Assembly: GCA_020718225.1 (NCBI GenBank)
Contig: DYSO01000007.1
Coordinates: forward strand, 1 to 43,265
From: Draconibacterium orientale
GTDB taxonomy: Bacteria > Bacteroidota > Bacteroidia > Bacteroidales > FEN-979
DNA length: 43,265 bases
Direction: 5' to 3'
In this document: one piece after another, positions 1-7,577 of the stretch
Position numbering within the stretch: the stretch's first letter is position 1
How the letters are laid out: the number at the start of each line of letters is the position of its first letter
Translations under genes and position numbers: made by a program
Notes under the pieces: generated by a model
The model's database searches: none
Seen by the model: the letters and a program-made list of their open reading frames with translations, nothing else
What the model was told of the DNA's origin: nothing

Positions 1-110
1 TCATCGGGCTACAGCAGCTTAAATTATTTTATGTTTTTATACTGGACTCATACATACAAAAAAAAATACCCATTTTTCCTGTAAATCGCTTAAATACCAC
101 TAATCTTTTT

Positions 111-118
111 TATCTTTG
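111..118 (+). promoter_or_regulatory. Bacteroidota -7 promoter box for the OsmC-like gene
   Basis: TATCTTTG fits the TAnnTTTG -7 consensus of Bacteroidota primary sigma factor promoters. It lies 12 bases before the ATG at 131. It overlaps an in-frame TTG at 116, so that TTG cannot be the start and the ATG at 131 is chosen. No clear -33 TTTG box was found. Transcription from here would leave a very short 5' leader. Confidence 0.6.
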
Positions 119-130
119 CAAAAAAAAGTT

Positions 131-550
131 ATGGGGAATCAGTCGGTAAATATAGAATGGACATCGGGAATGGCTTTTAAAGCGGATGTCAATGGTTTTA
201 ACATTATAATCGATGCCGATGAGCGTGTTGGCGGTAAAAACCAAGGTCCTCCCCCAAAGCCTTTGTTGTTGGTATCGTTGGGCGGATGTACCGGGATGGA
301 TGTGATTTCCATCCTGAAAAAAATGCGTATTGAACCTGCGTATTTTAATGTCCTTGTGGAAGGAGAGCTTACCGAAGAGCATCCGAAATATTTTTCACGC
401 ATCCACCTGATCTATGAGTTTAAAGGCGATAATTTACCAATGGAACAGTTGCAAAAAGCGATTTCGCTCTCGCAAGACAGATATTGTGGTGTTTCAGCAA
501 CCTTAAGGAATACGGTCGAAATTACTTCAGAGATCCGGATTCTTTCGTAA
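131..550 (+). CDS. OsmC/Ohr-family protein
   Basis: This 139-residue protein has the size and motif layout of the OsmC family, thiol-dependent peroxidases or related redox proteins of the cytoplasm. The first conserved cysteine, Cys53, sits in GGCTGMDVISIL and the second, Cys119, in RYCGVSATL. That pair forms the peroxidatic and resolving cysteines in characterised OsmC/Ohr enzymes. The N-terminal half is beta-rich and the GGC segment begins the long central helix, as expected. The start at ATG 131 is preferred over an upstream TTG because a -7 promoter box covers the TTG. It stands alone and converges on the small gene at 522-824, with 29 bases of overlap. The substrate cannot be told from sequence; many members of this YhfA-like branch are uncharacterised. 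Confidence 0.88.
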   Translation: MGNQSVNIEWTSGMAFKADVNGFNIIIDADERVGGKNQGPPPKPLLLVSLGGCTGMDVISILKKMRIEPAYFNVLVEGELTEEHPKYFSRIHLIYEFKGDNLPMEQLQKAISLSQDRYCGVSATLRNTVEITSEIRILS

Positions 551-824
551 CCGGGTTGGTTTTTTTCCTGTTTTGCTTTTTTCCCTGCTTTCCTTTTTTC
601 TCCTTTTTTTCTTTCTTCTCTTTCTTAAGTCGTTTGGAGCAGGTACACAACATCCCTTCACAGGCCTTCAGAAGTTCAATTTCCTTCTCATGCAATTCGA
701 TGATCCTGTCGATTTTCTTTTCAACCAATTTGGTATCGGGAATAAATTGCTTATCACAGGTATTGGTTTCAATGTCTTTCAATACCTTAAGCATTTGTTC
801 AAGAATAATTTCACGTTCGGTCAT
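522..824 (-). CDS. small hypothetical protein with lysine-rich tail
   Basis: I do not recognise this 100-residue protein. Residues 1-55 look like an amphipathic helix rich in Glu, Ile, Leu and Lys. Two Cys follow in the segment MLCTCSKR, then a tail dominated by KKEKKEKK repeats that is strongly basic. A perfect TAnnTTTG box (TAAATTTG on this strand, 841-848) sits 16 bases upstream of the ATG, which supports real expression. The 3' end overlaps the convergent OsmC-like gene by 29 bases. The plus-strand reading frames opposite it are phenylalanine-rich mirror images of the lysine tail and are not credible. A nucleic-acid-binding role would fit the basic tail, but that is only a guess. Confidence 0.6.
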   Translation of the reverse strand: MTEREIILEQMLKVLKDIETNTCDKQFIPDTKLVEKKIDRIIELHEKEIELLKACEGMLCTCSKRLKKEKKEKKEKKGKQGKKQNRKKTNPVTKESGSLK

Positions 825-840
825 GGTGTTAATTTTACTT

Positions 841-848
841 CAAATTTA
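841..848 (-). promoter_or_regulatory. Bacteroidota -7 promoter box for the lysine-rich small gene
   Basis: The minus strand reads TAAATTTG, an exact TAnnTTTG match, 16 bases before the ATG at 824. It is the main support for calling the small gene at 522-824. Confidence 0.5.
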
Positions 849-890
849 CAATAAATCCGGACCATTTCCCTGCATCCGAAAAAAAAACTT

Positions 891-898
891 TACCTTTA
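891..898 (+). promoter_or_regulatory. probable -7 promoter box for tatC
   Basis: TACCTTTA differs by one base from TAnnTTTG and ends 19 bases before the tatC ATG at 918. It lies about 43 bases from the oppositely oriented box at 841-848, so the two genes diverge from one short promoter region. Confidence 0.4.
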
Positions 899-917
899 CC
901 TGAATAAATACCGCCGG

Positions 918-1751
918 ATGAAAGACGATCCATTGCCCGTTTCAGAAAAAGAGAGGGAACTTACATTCTGGGAGCACCTGGAAGAATTACGCGGGACACT
1001 TTGGCACATATTAATTGCATTTTTCATTGCATCGATCATTTCCTTCTCATTCAAGGATGTTCTTTTTAATGATATTTTATTAGCCCCAAAATCAAAAGAT
1101 TTCCTCACTTATCAGGTTTTATGCCGGCTGGGTTCCTGGCTTTCCACTCCTTCGTTGTGCATCGAACCAACGGAATTTCAACTGATCAACATCAATCTGG
1201 CCGGTCAATTCACCTCGCATATGAATATTTCGCTGGTGGCAGGCTTTATTCTCGTTATTCCTTACATGCTCTGGGAGTTGTGGAGGTTTATAAAACCCGC
1301 GCTTACGGAAACAGAGATCCGCAATTCCCGGGGAGCAGTTGCGATTACCTCATTTTTATTTATCCTTGGGGCCCTTTTCAGCTATTTTATAGTTGCCCCG
1401 CTGATGATCAATTTTTTAGGAGGTTATAATGTCAGCCCTTCGGTGTCGAACCAGATCGCCCTGACTTCCTATGTGGGTTCCATAACCCTTTTTACTTTAT
1501 TGATGGGCCTTTTATTTGAGTTGCCGGTATTGGTTTTGTTCCTGACAAAGATTGGGTTGGTCACTCCCCAAAAACTTAAAAAATACCGCAAACACGTTGC
1601 TATTGGTATTCTCATCCTGGCTGGGATCATCACGCCAAGCCCCGATATTTTCAGCCAATTACTGGTTGCCATTCCCATCTATTCCCTGTTTGAACTCAGT
1701 CTTTCGGTGTCGTCAAGGATATACAACAAAAAAAAGGAAATGGCGGGTTAA
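918..1751 (+). CDS. tatC: Sec-independent protein translocase TatC
   Basis: TatC is the polytopic inner-membrane receptor of the twin-arginine translocation pathway. It binds RR-signal peptides and works with TatA-type subunits. The 277-residue product starts with the family hallmark FWEHLEELR at residues 17-25, which corresponds to the HLIELR signal-peptide-binding segment of E. coli TatC. It also carries FIKPALTETE before the third membrane span and about six hydrophobic segments. An extra loop between spans one and two (around residues 55-90) is common in Bacteroidota TatC. No tatA/B gene lies beside it in the window. The next gene, a PspC-like protein, begins 74 bases downstream and may or may not share the transcript. 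Confidence 0.95.
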   Translation: MKDDPLPVSEKERELTFWEHLEELRGTLWHILIAFFIASIISFSFKDVLFNDILLAPKSKDFLTYQVLCRLGSWLSTPSLCIEPTEFQLININLAGQFTSHMNISLVAGFILVIPYMLWELWRFIKPALTETEIRNSRGAVAITSFLFILGALFSYFIVAPLMINFLGGYNVSPSVSNQIALTSYVGSITLFTLLMGLLFELPVLVLFLTKIGLVTPQKLKKYRKHVAIGILILAGIITPSPDIFSQLLVAIPIYSLFELSLSVSSRIYNKKKEMAG

Positions 1752-1825
1752 TCAGGTCAGATCGGTTCCTGTAACCTTTTCATGGTTAATCCGTCTAAAC
1801 TTTCACAAATCAAAAAAAAAAAGTT

Positions 1826-2362
1826 ATGGAACCTAAACGCTTATATCGCAGCCTTGACGATCGGAAAATTGCAGGTGTTGCCGGAGGGCTTGGTGAATAT
1901 TTTCTTATAGACCCTTTGCTGATCCGGTTAATTTTTGTAGTCCTGTTATTAGCCGGGGGAGGAGGATTTATCATTTATCTTGTACTTTGGATTGTTACTC
2001 CAGAAAAACCCTATCGTATTGAAAACCATAAAGAACATAACCCCGGAATGAGACAACCCGACGCTGAAGCCCCTCCCGTTTCCGGCGACTGGCAGGAGGA
2101 ACCCAGGTCCCCACAAAGCCCGGAAGATACAACACAAGCAACCGAAAATAAACCTTTCAACACCCCAAAACCAATAAAAAAGAAGACAAAGGGGAGTTTG
2201 GTTGGAGGACTTGTTCTCATTACCCTGGGAGTACTTTTCCTTGCCGATGAATTGGTCCCCCAGGTCAATTTTGGCGACTTGTGGCCCCTGATCCTCGTTG
2301 CCGTTGGCATCGGCCTTTTGATCAATGCCATTGCAAACAGGAAAAATGAAACAAAAAATTAA
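1826..2362 (+). CDS. PspC-domain membrane protein with C-terminal LiaI-like segment
   Basis: This 178-residue membrane protein opens with a PspC domain: RLYRSLDDRKIAGVAGGLGEY at residues 5-25, followed by the glycine-rich span LLLAGGGGFIIYLVLWIV. PspC proteins sense or respond to envelope stress. A charged proline-rich linker (about residues 65-125) leads to two short hydrophobic segments, GGLVLITLGVLFL and LILVAVGIGLLI, of the type seen in LiaI/DUF5668 proteins. The following gene carries the same kind of N-terminal spans and a LiaF-like domain, and starts only 18 bases later, so the two probably form one envelope-stress module. The N-terminal assignment is firm; the C-terminal family name is an inference from the hydrophobic pattern. 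Confidence 0.85.
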   Translation: MEPKRLYRSLDDRKIAGVAGGLGEYFLIDPLLIRLIFVVLLLAGGGGFIIYLVLWIVTPEKPYRIENHKEHNPGMRQPDAEAPPVSGDWQEEPRSPQSPEDTTQATENKPFNTPKPIKKKTKGSLVGGLVLITLGVLFLADELVPQVNFGDLWPLILVAVGIGLLINAIANRKNETKN

Positions 2363-2380
2363 CCTTTAAAAACTACGGAA

Positions 2381-3331
2381 ATGAAATACCGTCATGTGTT
2401 TTGGGCCTTTATCCTGATAGCTCTCGGGATATTGTTCATCCTGAATAATTTTGGAATATTCGAATTTGGCTGGCGTGCCCTCTGGAGCCTTTGGTCATTG
2501 ATCCTTATCTTATGGGGAATCTCCATTTTACCCATCAAAGACGGGATAAAAATTATTGCACTGGTCGCCGTCCTGGCCTTTACTGTCATTTTTTTCAACC
2601 GGATATCCGAACGGGCATCCTGGTGGCATTTTCCTAATTTTCACTATTATTCCGACCGGGATTGGGATGACCGGAATGATGATGATGAAGATGGTGAAGG
2701 CGCTTATCATTATAAGAACCAGGATCTGAGCGTACCTTTTGATACGCTTATCAACAAGGGGATGATCCAGCTGGATGCTGCCGCCGGAAATTTTTGCATC
2801 CAGGGGGTTACCTCCGACATGCTTACATTTAGTAAAACGGGTGATATCGGCGACTATTCACTAACGACCAACGATGAAAACGGCAGGAAAAAAATCATCC
2901 TTTCCATGGAAAAAACCAGGATCCGCCATTCCGTTTCTGAAAATAAAGTGGATATAAAATTAAACGAAAAACCATCCTGGAATATCAACCTGAATATTGG
3001 CGCCGCAGAAATCGACATGGACCTGCGCGATTACAAAATTGATACGGCCATCATTGATGCCGGAGCTTCATCGATTCATATTAAAATCGGGGAGAAAAAC
3101 CCACTGACAGTACTGACATTTAATGCCGGCGCATCATCCATCGAAGTTGACATTCCCAAAGAATCGGCCTGCCAGATCAAATCTGAATCCTTCCTGGTCA
3201 GTAAAGAGTTTGATGGATTTAATAAAAAAGGAGATGGGATTTATCAGACCGATAATTTCAACACCAAAAAAAATAAAATTTATCTGACAATTAAAACCGC
3301 CATTTCGAAAATCGAAATAAACCGGTATTGA
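2381..3331 (+). CDS. LiaF-like membrane-anchored beta-solenoid (toastrack) protein
   Basis: The 316-residue product begins with three or four short hydrophobic segments (residues 8-75: FILIALGILFILNNFGIF, LWSLILILWGISIL, IIALVAVLAFTVIFF), the LiaI/LiaF-type anchor. A very acidic linker around residues 90-105 (DRDDWDDRNDDDEDGEG-like) follows. Residues 120-316 form a repetitive beta-rich region with motifs such as LDAAAGNFCIQG, NLNIGAAEIDMDL, IDAGASSIHIKIG and FNAGASSIEVDIP. These recurring [GA]A[AS]x[IF]x[IV] strands are typical of LiaF/DUF4097 beta-solenoids. In Firmicutes LiaF represses the LiaRS two-component system; no partner regulator is nearby here. It lies 18 bases after the PspC-like gene. 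Its stop directly abuts the stop of the opposing hydrolase gene. Confidence 0.85.
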   Translation: MKYRHVFWAFILIALGILFILNNFGIFEFGWRALWSLWSLILILWGISILPIKDGIKIIALVAVLAFTVIFFNRISERASWWHFPNFHYYSDRDWDDRNDDDEDGEGAYHYKNQDLSVPFDTLINKGMIQLDAAAGNFCIQGVTSDMLTFSKTGDIGDYSLTTNDENGRKKIILSMEKTRIRHSVSENKVDIKLNEKPSWNINLNIGAAEIDMDLRDYKIDTAIIDAGASSIHIKIGEKNPLTVLTFNAGASSIEVDIPKESACQIKSESFLVSKEFDGFNKKGDGIYQTDNFNTKKNKIYLTIKTAISKIEINRY

Positions 3332-4102
3332 TTAACGGGAAAGAAAATCATACACCAGCGTATAGAACTCCCCGGGCGCATCTGCATGGACCCAATGTGA
3401 AGCATTCGCAATGGTCGCCACAGTAGCCCCGGGGAATTTCATTGTAATTGCAGGTATGTCTGTATCAAGGATATAATCCGACATTCCGCCCCGTATAAAC
3501 ATAACCGGGCCATCGAAAAACCCGGTATCGCTGACCCCCTCAAAAATAGCAGGCAAATGTTCATTGATGGCCCTGAGGTTTAATCGCCAGTCGAGGGTTT
3601 GATGATCGCGCCAGTAAACATTTTTCAACAAAAACTGCCGCAATTTTGTTCCGGGAACCTTCAATGCCAGTTGATCGTCAACCCCGGAACGGGAATGAAC
3701 GGAACTGAAATCGACCGAAATCATGGCATTTAATAGCTCCTGGTGATGCCTGCCTGACATTGATTTCCTCAGACTGATATCGATAACAACAAGCTTTTTC
3801 ACAATTTCCGGATGGTGCAATGAAAAAGAGATGGCTGTTTTGCCCCCTAATGAATGGCCAACCAGATATATTTCACCCAATCCCCATTCATCCACCATTT
3901 CCAGTAAATCGTTTTCAAGGGCAGGAAAATCAAAAAGAGGACTGTGCGGGGAGCGGCCATGGTTCCTTAAATCGGGAATATAGACCGAATATTGTTCCCC
4001 AAGCTCCCGCCCGAAAGTAACCCAATTATCGGAAAGGCCAAATAAGCCATGTAAAATAACAACCGGTTTCCCGTTACCAAAATGACGATAGAACAGCTTC
4101 AT
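3332..4102 (-). CDS. alpha/beta-hydrolase (YbfF-like esterase family)
   Basis: A complete 256-residue alpha/beta-hydrolase. The oxyanion-loop motif VILHGLFG is at residues 15-22. The nucleophile elbow GHSLGG is at 82-87 with Ser84, a likely acid is Asp209 in RGGMSDY, and the catalytic His236 is in NASHWVHADAPGEF. The segment PDLRNHGRSPHS is the strand-4 motif shared with YbfF-like esterases and menaquinone-pathway MenH-like hydrolases. There is no signal peptide, so it is probably cytoplasmic. The stop codon touches the stop of the opposing LiaF-like gene with no spacer. A -7 box (4155-4162) and a 12-base palindrome lie upstream. The physiological ester substrate cannot be inferred. Confidence 0.9.
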   Translation of the reverse strand: MKLFYRHFGNGKPVVILHGLFGLSDNWVTFGRELGEQYSVYIPDLRNHGRSPHSPLFDFPALENDLLEMVDEWGLGEIYLVGHSLGGKTAISFSLHHPEIVKKLVVIDISLRKSMSGRHHQELLNAMISVDFSSVHSRSGVDDQLALKVPGTKLRQFLLKNVYWRDHQTLDWRLNLRAINEHLPAIFEGVSDTGFFDGPVMFIRGGMSDYILDTDIPAITMKFPGATVATIANASHWVHADAPGEFYTLVYDFLSR

Positions 4103-4154
4103 TGTCGGAATTTTATTAACACAATATTGTTGAAAAATAATTAATTGGACTGGT

Positions 4155-4162
4155 CAAAAATA
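4155..4162 (-). promoter_or_regulatory. Bacteroidota -7 promoter box for the alpha/beta-hydrolase
   Basis: The minus strand reads TATTTTTG, an exact TAnnTTTG match, 52 bases before the hydrolase ATG. A perfect palindrome directly abuts its upstream side. Confidence 0.5.
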
Positions 4163-4174
4163 GACAAATTTGTC
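4163..4174. promoter_or_regulatory. perfect 12-base palindrome GACAAATTTGTC in a divergent promoter region
   Basis: GACAAATTTGTC is its own reverse complement. It directly abuts the -7 box of the hydrolase gene, between the -7 and the expected -33 position. It also lies in the 207-base divergent spacer in front of the kamA operon. The placement is what an operator would show. No regulator gene is adjacent and only one copy was noticed, so the function is inferred. Confidence 0.35.
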
Positions 4175-4309
4175 ACCTCTTTGCACCATCAAACACAGAA
4201 CAGGGACAACGCCCCACTAATTATCATAAGATATTGATTATAAATTAAATACGCAAATAATCCAAACACATCCAAATTCTTTACCACCCGAAAACTGACA
4301 GAACCTAAA

Positions 4310-5581
4310 ATGGAAACAGATCCAAACGAAAAACCGGAATATATCCATCCAGAATTATCAGAAGAAGAAGAACCTCCAAGTAAACCCACCTTCATTGACG
4401 AAGCATCCTTTTTAGATGAATATCTTAAATCGCGCAACGATCGGGATAAAAACACCATCAGTGACCATTCCCTCTCCTTTTTACAGACCTTTTTTCCTGA
4501 GGCGACCGTTAAAGATTGGAATAGCTGGCATTGGCAAATAAAAAACAGCGCCAGGAGCATTGGTCAACTCTCGCGGTTTATCAATCTTTCTGAAAACGAA
4601 GTCAAACCCGATTTCCCGAAAAGCCAATCGCTACCGCTTCGAATTTCTCCTTATTATATAAGCCTCCTCCAACGCGACAATCCCGAACATGCATTGCGAA
4701 AAAGTGTTGTCCCGGTATTTGATGAATTTTTGGTACAGCCCGGCGAATCTTCCGATCCATTATCTGAAGAACAATTCAGCCCGGTACCCAATGTGGTACA
4801 CCGGTATCCCGACCGGGTCCTGTTTTTAGTTACCGGTTTTTGCTCCACTTATTGCCGTTATTGTACGCGGACCCGAATGGTAGCCAAAGATAAATGTCAC
4901 ATCGGGGTAAAAGCCTGGGAAGCGGGGTTAAAGTACATTGAACAACACACGGAGGTACGCGATGTGCTTATCTCCGGAGGGGACCCGCTCACCATGCCCG
5001 ATTTGCATGTGGAATACCTGTTATCGCGCTTGCGCAGTATCCGGCATGTGGAAATCATCCGGATCGGGACTAAAGTCCCGGTGGTTTTACCCCAACGCAT
5101 CACCCGGCCACTGGTAAATATGCTGAAAAAATATCATCCGCTCTATCTCAGCATTCATTTCACCCATCCCGATGAAATTACCCCTGAAACAAGCGAAGCA
5201 TGTGAAAAGCTCGTCAATGCCGGAATCCCTCTTGGAAGCCAGACGGTATTGCTGAAAGGGATCAACGACGATTTACAGGTGATGAAGGGATTAATGCATG
5301 CTTTACTGAAAATAAGGGTACGCCCCTATTATCTTTACCAATGTGATCCTGTGGTTGGTACCGGCCATTTCCGGACAACCATCGACAAGGGGTTGGAAAT
5401 TATACGCGGGCTTCGGGGCCATACTTCCGGATATGCAGTTCCGACTTATGTGGTTGATGCCCCCGGCGGAGGTGGTAAAATTCCCCTATTGCCCGAATAT
5501 ATTACGGGAAGAGAGGATGGTGATGTGCTGCTGAAAAACTATGAGGGTAAACTTTTCCGTTATCCCGATTATTCCACCTGA
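4310..5581 (+). CDS. kamA: lysine 2,3-aminomutase (radical SAM, PLP)
   Basis: Lysine 2,3-aminomutase interconverts L-alpha-lysine and L-beta-lysine with a [4Fe-4S] cluster, S-adenosylmethionine and PLP. The cluster cysteines are Cys178, Cys182 and Cys185 (CSTYCRYC). Arg187 matches the carboxylate-binding Arg of the clostridial enzyme. Lys390 in VVDAPGGGGK is the PLP lysine. Asp346 (YQCD) and Asp383 (VVD) match the two Asp residues that hold the lysine side-chain amine; glutamate 2,3-aminomutases replace both. Retention of both favours lysine as substrate. The 423-residue protein has an acidic N-terminal extension of about 60 residues and lacks the C-terminal cysteine cluster of clostridial KamA. 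It is the first gene of a four-gene operon: the ATP-grasp gene starts 4 bases after its stop. The adjacent GNAT is shorter than a typical AblB, so this is not a plain ablAB osmolyte locus. Confidence 0.92.
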   Translation: METDPNEKPEYIHPELSEEEEPPSKPTFIDEASFLDEYLKSRNDRDKNTISDHSLSFLQTFFPEATVKDWNSWHWQIKNSARSIGQLSRFINLSENEVKPDFPKSQSLPLRISPYYISLLQRDNPEHALRKSVVPVFDEFLVQPGESSDPLSEEQFSPVPNVVHRYPDRVLFLVTGFCSTYCRYCTRTRMVAKDKCHIGVKAWEAGLKYIEQHTEVRDVLISGGDPLTMPDLHVEYLLSRLRSIRHVEIIRIGTKVPVVLPQRITRPLVNMLKKYHPLYLSIHFTHPDEITPETSEACEKLVNAGIPLGSQTVLLKGINDDLQVMKGLMHALLKIRVRPYYLYQCDPVVGTGHFRTTIDKGLEIIRGLRGHTSGYAVPTYVVDAPGGGGKIPLLPEYITGREDGDVLLKNYEGKLFRYPDYST

Positions 5582-5585
5582 CGAT

Positions 5586-6560
5586 ATGATCATAGGACTC
5601 ACCTACGACCTGCGCCAGGAATACCTGAAAGAGGGTTTTACTGAAGAAGAGACTGCCGAATTCGATAAAGAAGAAACCATCAACGCCATTGAAGAGACGT
5701 TACAGGATCTGGGTTATCAAACCGTCAGGATAGGCCATGTACGGCAACTCACCCAAAGGCTGGCCGGTGGGGCACGTTGGGACCTGGTTTTCAATATTTG
5801 TGAAGGGTTATTCGGAATCGGAAGGGAAGCACAGGTACCCGCCTTGCTGGATGCTTATCAGATTCCATATACCTTTTCCGATCCCATGGTCCTCTCCCTG
5901 ACCCTGCACAAAGCGATGACCAAACGCGTGGTACGCGATGCCGGTATCCCGACCCCCGATTTTTTTCTGGTTGAAGCTACAGGCGATATTCATAAAGTAA
6001 CCCTCCCCTTTCCTCTTTTTGTAAAACCCAATGCAGAAGGAACCGGAAAAGGGATCGATGCTGCTTCGAAGGTGGACAACTTCGCCGGACTGGAAAAAAC
6101 CTGTCATTTTTTATTGCCCAAATACAAACAAGGCCTGATCGTGGAATCCTATCTCCCCGGACGTGAATTTACCGTTGGTATAACCGGTACCGGTGAAGAA
6201 TCCCGGTCGCTGGGCGTGATGGAAATCATTTTTAACAAACATGCCGAAGCTCATGGTTATTCTTATCTCAATAAAGAAGATTATGAAAAACGGGTCTCCT
6301 ACCGGATGATTAAGAATGACCTGGCCAACCATTGCTCAGAAGTAGCCCTTGCAGCCTGGCGAACGCTTACCTGCCGCGATGCCGGAAGGGTCGACCTCCG
6401 TCTCGACCCCCAGGGATGCCCCGGTTTTATTGAAGTGAACCCGTTGGCCGGATTAAACCCCATCCATTCTGATCTTCCCATCATGTGCCGGCTCCAGAAC
6501 ATTCCCTTTTCTGAACTGATCCGGATGATCCTGGCTTCTGCCCTCAAACGCATTTCCTGA
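5586..6560 (+). CDS. ATP-grasp ligase, D-Ala-D-Ala ligase-like (first of two)
   Basis: A 324-residue ATP-grasp enzyme of the Ddl type, which activates a carboxylate as acyl phosphate and joins it to an amine. FNICEGLFGIGREAQ (residues 69-83) and IPYTFSDP (93-100) take the place of the Ddl N-domain motifs. The ATP site is seen as FVKPNAEGTGKG (145-156) with Lys147, VESYLPGREF (186-195), and the magnesium-binding RVDLR...FIEVNPLAGLNP (268-292) with Asp270, Glu283 and Asn285. Where Ddl ends in NTMPG, this has NPLAG, so the substrate is probably not D-alanine. The start at 5586 is chosen because an upstream in-frame ATG at 5541 lies inside kamA. It is 4 bases after kamA and 18 bases before a second, divergent ATP-grasp gene. 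This placement suggests it ligates beta-lysine or a product of it. Confidence 0.88.
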   Translation: MIIGLTYDLRQEYLKEGFTEEETAEFDKEETINAIEETLQDLGYQTVRIGHVRQLTQRLAGGARWDLVFNICEGLFGIGREAQVPALLDAYQIPYTFSDPMVLSLTLHKAMTKRVVRDAGIPTPDFFLVEATGDIHKVTLPFPLFVKPNAEGTGKGIDAASKVDNFAGLEKTCHFLLPKYKQGLIVESYLPGREFTVGITGTGEESRSLGVMEIIFNKHAEAHGYSYLNKEDYEKRVSYRMIKNDLANHCSEVALAAWRTLTCRDAGRVDLRLDPQGCPGFIEVNPLAGLNPIHSDLPIMCRLQNIPFSELIRMILASALKRIS

Positions 6561-6578
6561 AACCAACACCCTCTTCCC

Positions 6579-7574
6579 ATGAACAACCTTGCTTTAATCC
6601 TGTATAATAAACTGTCGAAAATCCCCACCGATGATGAGCTGGACGTTCTTGAACAGGTAAAAATCGTATCCGGGGCGCTCAAACAACTTGGCTTTCGTAC
6701 CAAAACCGGACAGGTTGACATGAACCTGCAAAAAACACTCGACCAGATAAAAAAAATCAACCCCCTGTTTATTTTCAATCTTGTCGAAACCATCAATAAC
6801 CGAGGCGAATTTGTCTATTTTCCGGCTGCCATCTACCATTTCCTCGAAATCCCCTTTACCGGATCCCCATTGATACCTCTTTTTTTTGCAGCCAATAAAA
6901 TACGTGCAAAAATGGAGATGAAACGATTGGGGATTCCGACTCCCGACTGGATTGAACTGGATAAACTCCACCGGATCAACCCAGCTAAAAATTACATTTT
7001 AAAACCCATCTGGGAAGAGGGCTCAGTTGGATTGGACGAACATTGTATTTTTAAAGGCGATGATACCGCCTTTATCCTTGAAATCGGCCATAAAAATAAA
7101 GATTACTATTTTGTTGAAGAATTTATTGAGGGGCGCGAATTCAATATTTCAATCATTGCAGGCCCGAACGGGCCGGAAGTACTTCCCTTTGCCGAAATGA
7201 CCTTTCTTAATTTCCCGGAAGGGAAACCAAAAATTATGGGATATACGGCAAAATGGAAAGAAGATTCCTTTGAATACCTGAACACCCGCAGGACTTTCGA
7301 AATCGAAGGTTTTCAACAAAAAGCGAAAAAACGCATGGTTCAGATTTGTAAAAAATGCTGGGTCGAAATGGGGTTAAAAGGATATGTCAGGCTCGATTTC
7401 AGGATCGATTCACAGGGCGCACCGTATGTTATCGATATCAATGCCAATCCATGCCTTTCGGGTTCGGGTGGTTTTATGGCAGCTTGCGAAATGGGAGGGA
7501 TGAAGCCACCCGAAATCATAAAAAAAATTGTGGAACATGCATTGGGCCATCCAATAGAAGCATTGCAAACGTAA
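6579..7574 (+). CDS. ATP-grasp ligase, D-Ala-D-Ala ligase-like (second of two)
   Basis: A 331-residue ATP-grasp protein related to but clearly distinct from its neighbour. The N-domain has FNLVETINNRGEF (residues 66-78) and IPFTGSP (91-97). The ATP site shows LKPIWEEGSVG (141-151) with Lys142, VEEFIEGREF (179-188), and RLDFR...YVIDINANPCLSGSGGF (271-299) with Asp273, Asp286 and Asn288. A small-residue-rich turn (SGSGG) sits where Ddl places its second substrate, so the pocket probably differs from the first ligase. Two different ligases in one operon suggest two successive amide bonds, or one bond with two alternative partners. The GNAT gene starts 3 bases after its stop. The substrate is inferred only from the adjacent kamA. 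Confidence 0.87.
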   Translation: MNNLALILYNKLSKIPTDDELDVLEQVKIVSGALKQLGFRTKTGQVDMNLQKTLDQIKKINPLFIFNLVETINNRGEFVYFPAAIYHFLEIPFTGSPLIPLFFAANKIRAKMEMKRLGIPTPDWIELDKLHRINPAKNYILKPIWEEGSVGLDEHCIFKGDDTAFILEIGHKNKDYYFVEEFIEGREFNISIIAGPNGPEVLPFAEMTFLNFPEGKPKIMGYTAKWKEDSFEYLNTRRTFEIEGFQQKAKKRMVQICKKCWVEMGLKGYVRLDFRIDSQGAPYVIDINANPCLSGSGGFMAACEMGGMKPPEIIKKIVEHALGHPIEALQT

Positions 7575-7577
7575 ATC

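Noticed and set aside
484-903. Plus-strand Phe-rich reading frames opposite the small lysine-rich gene
   Set aside because: Their Phe/Leu/Ser composition is the antisense of Lys/Glu codons. The minus frame has a promoter box and sensible composition.
4310-5581. KamA-family protein as glutamate 2,3-aminomutase
   Set aside because: Asp346 and Asp383, the residues that hold the lysine side chain, are both kept. Glutamate aminomutases replace them.
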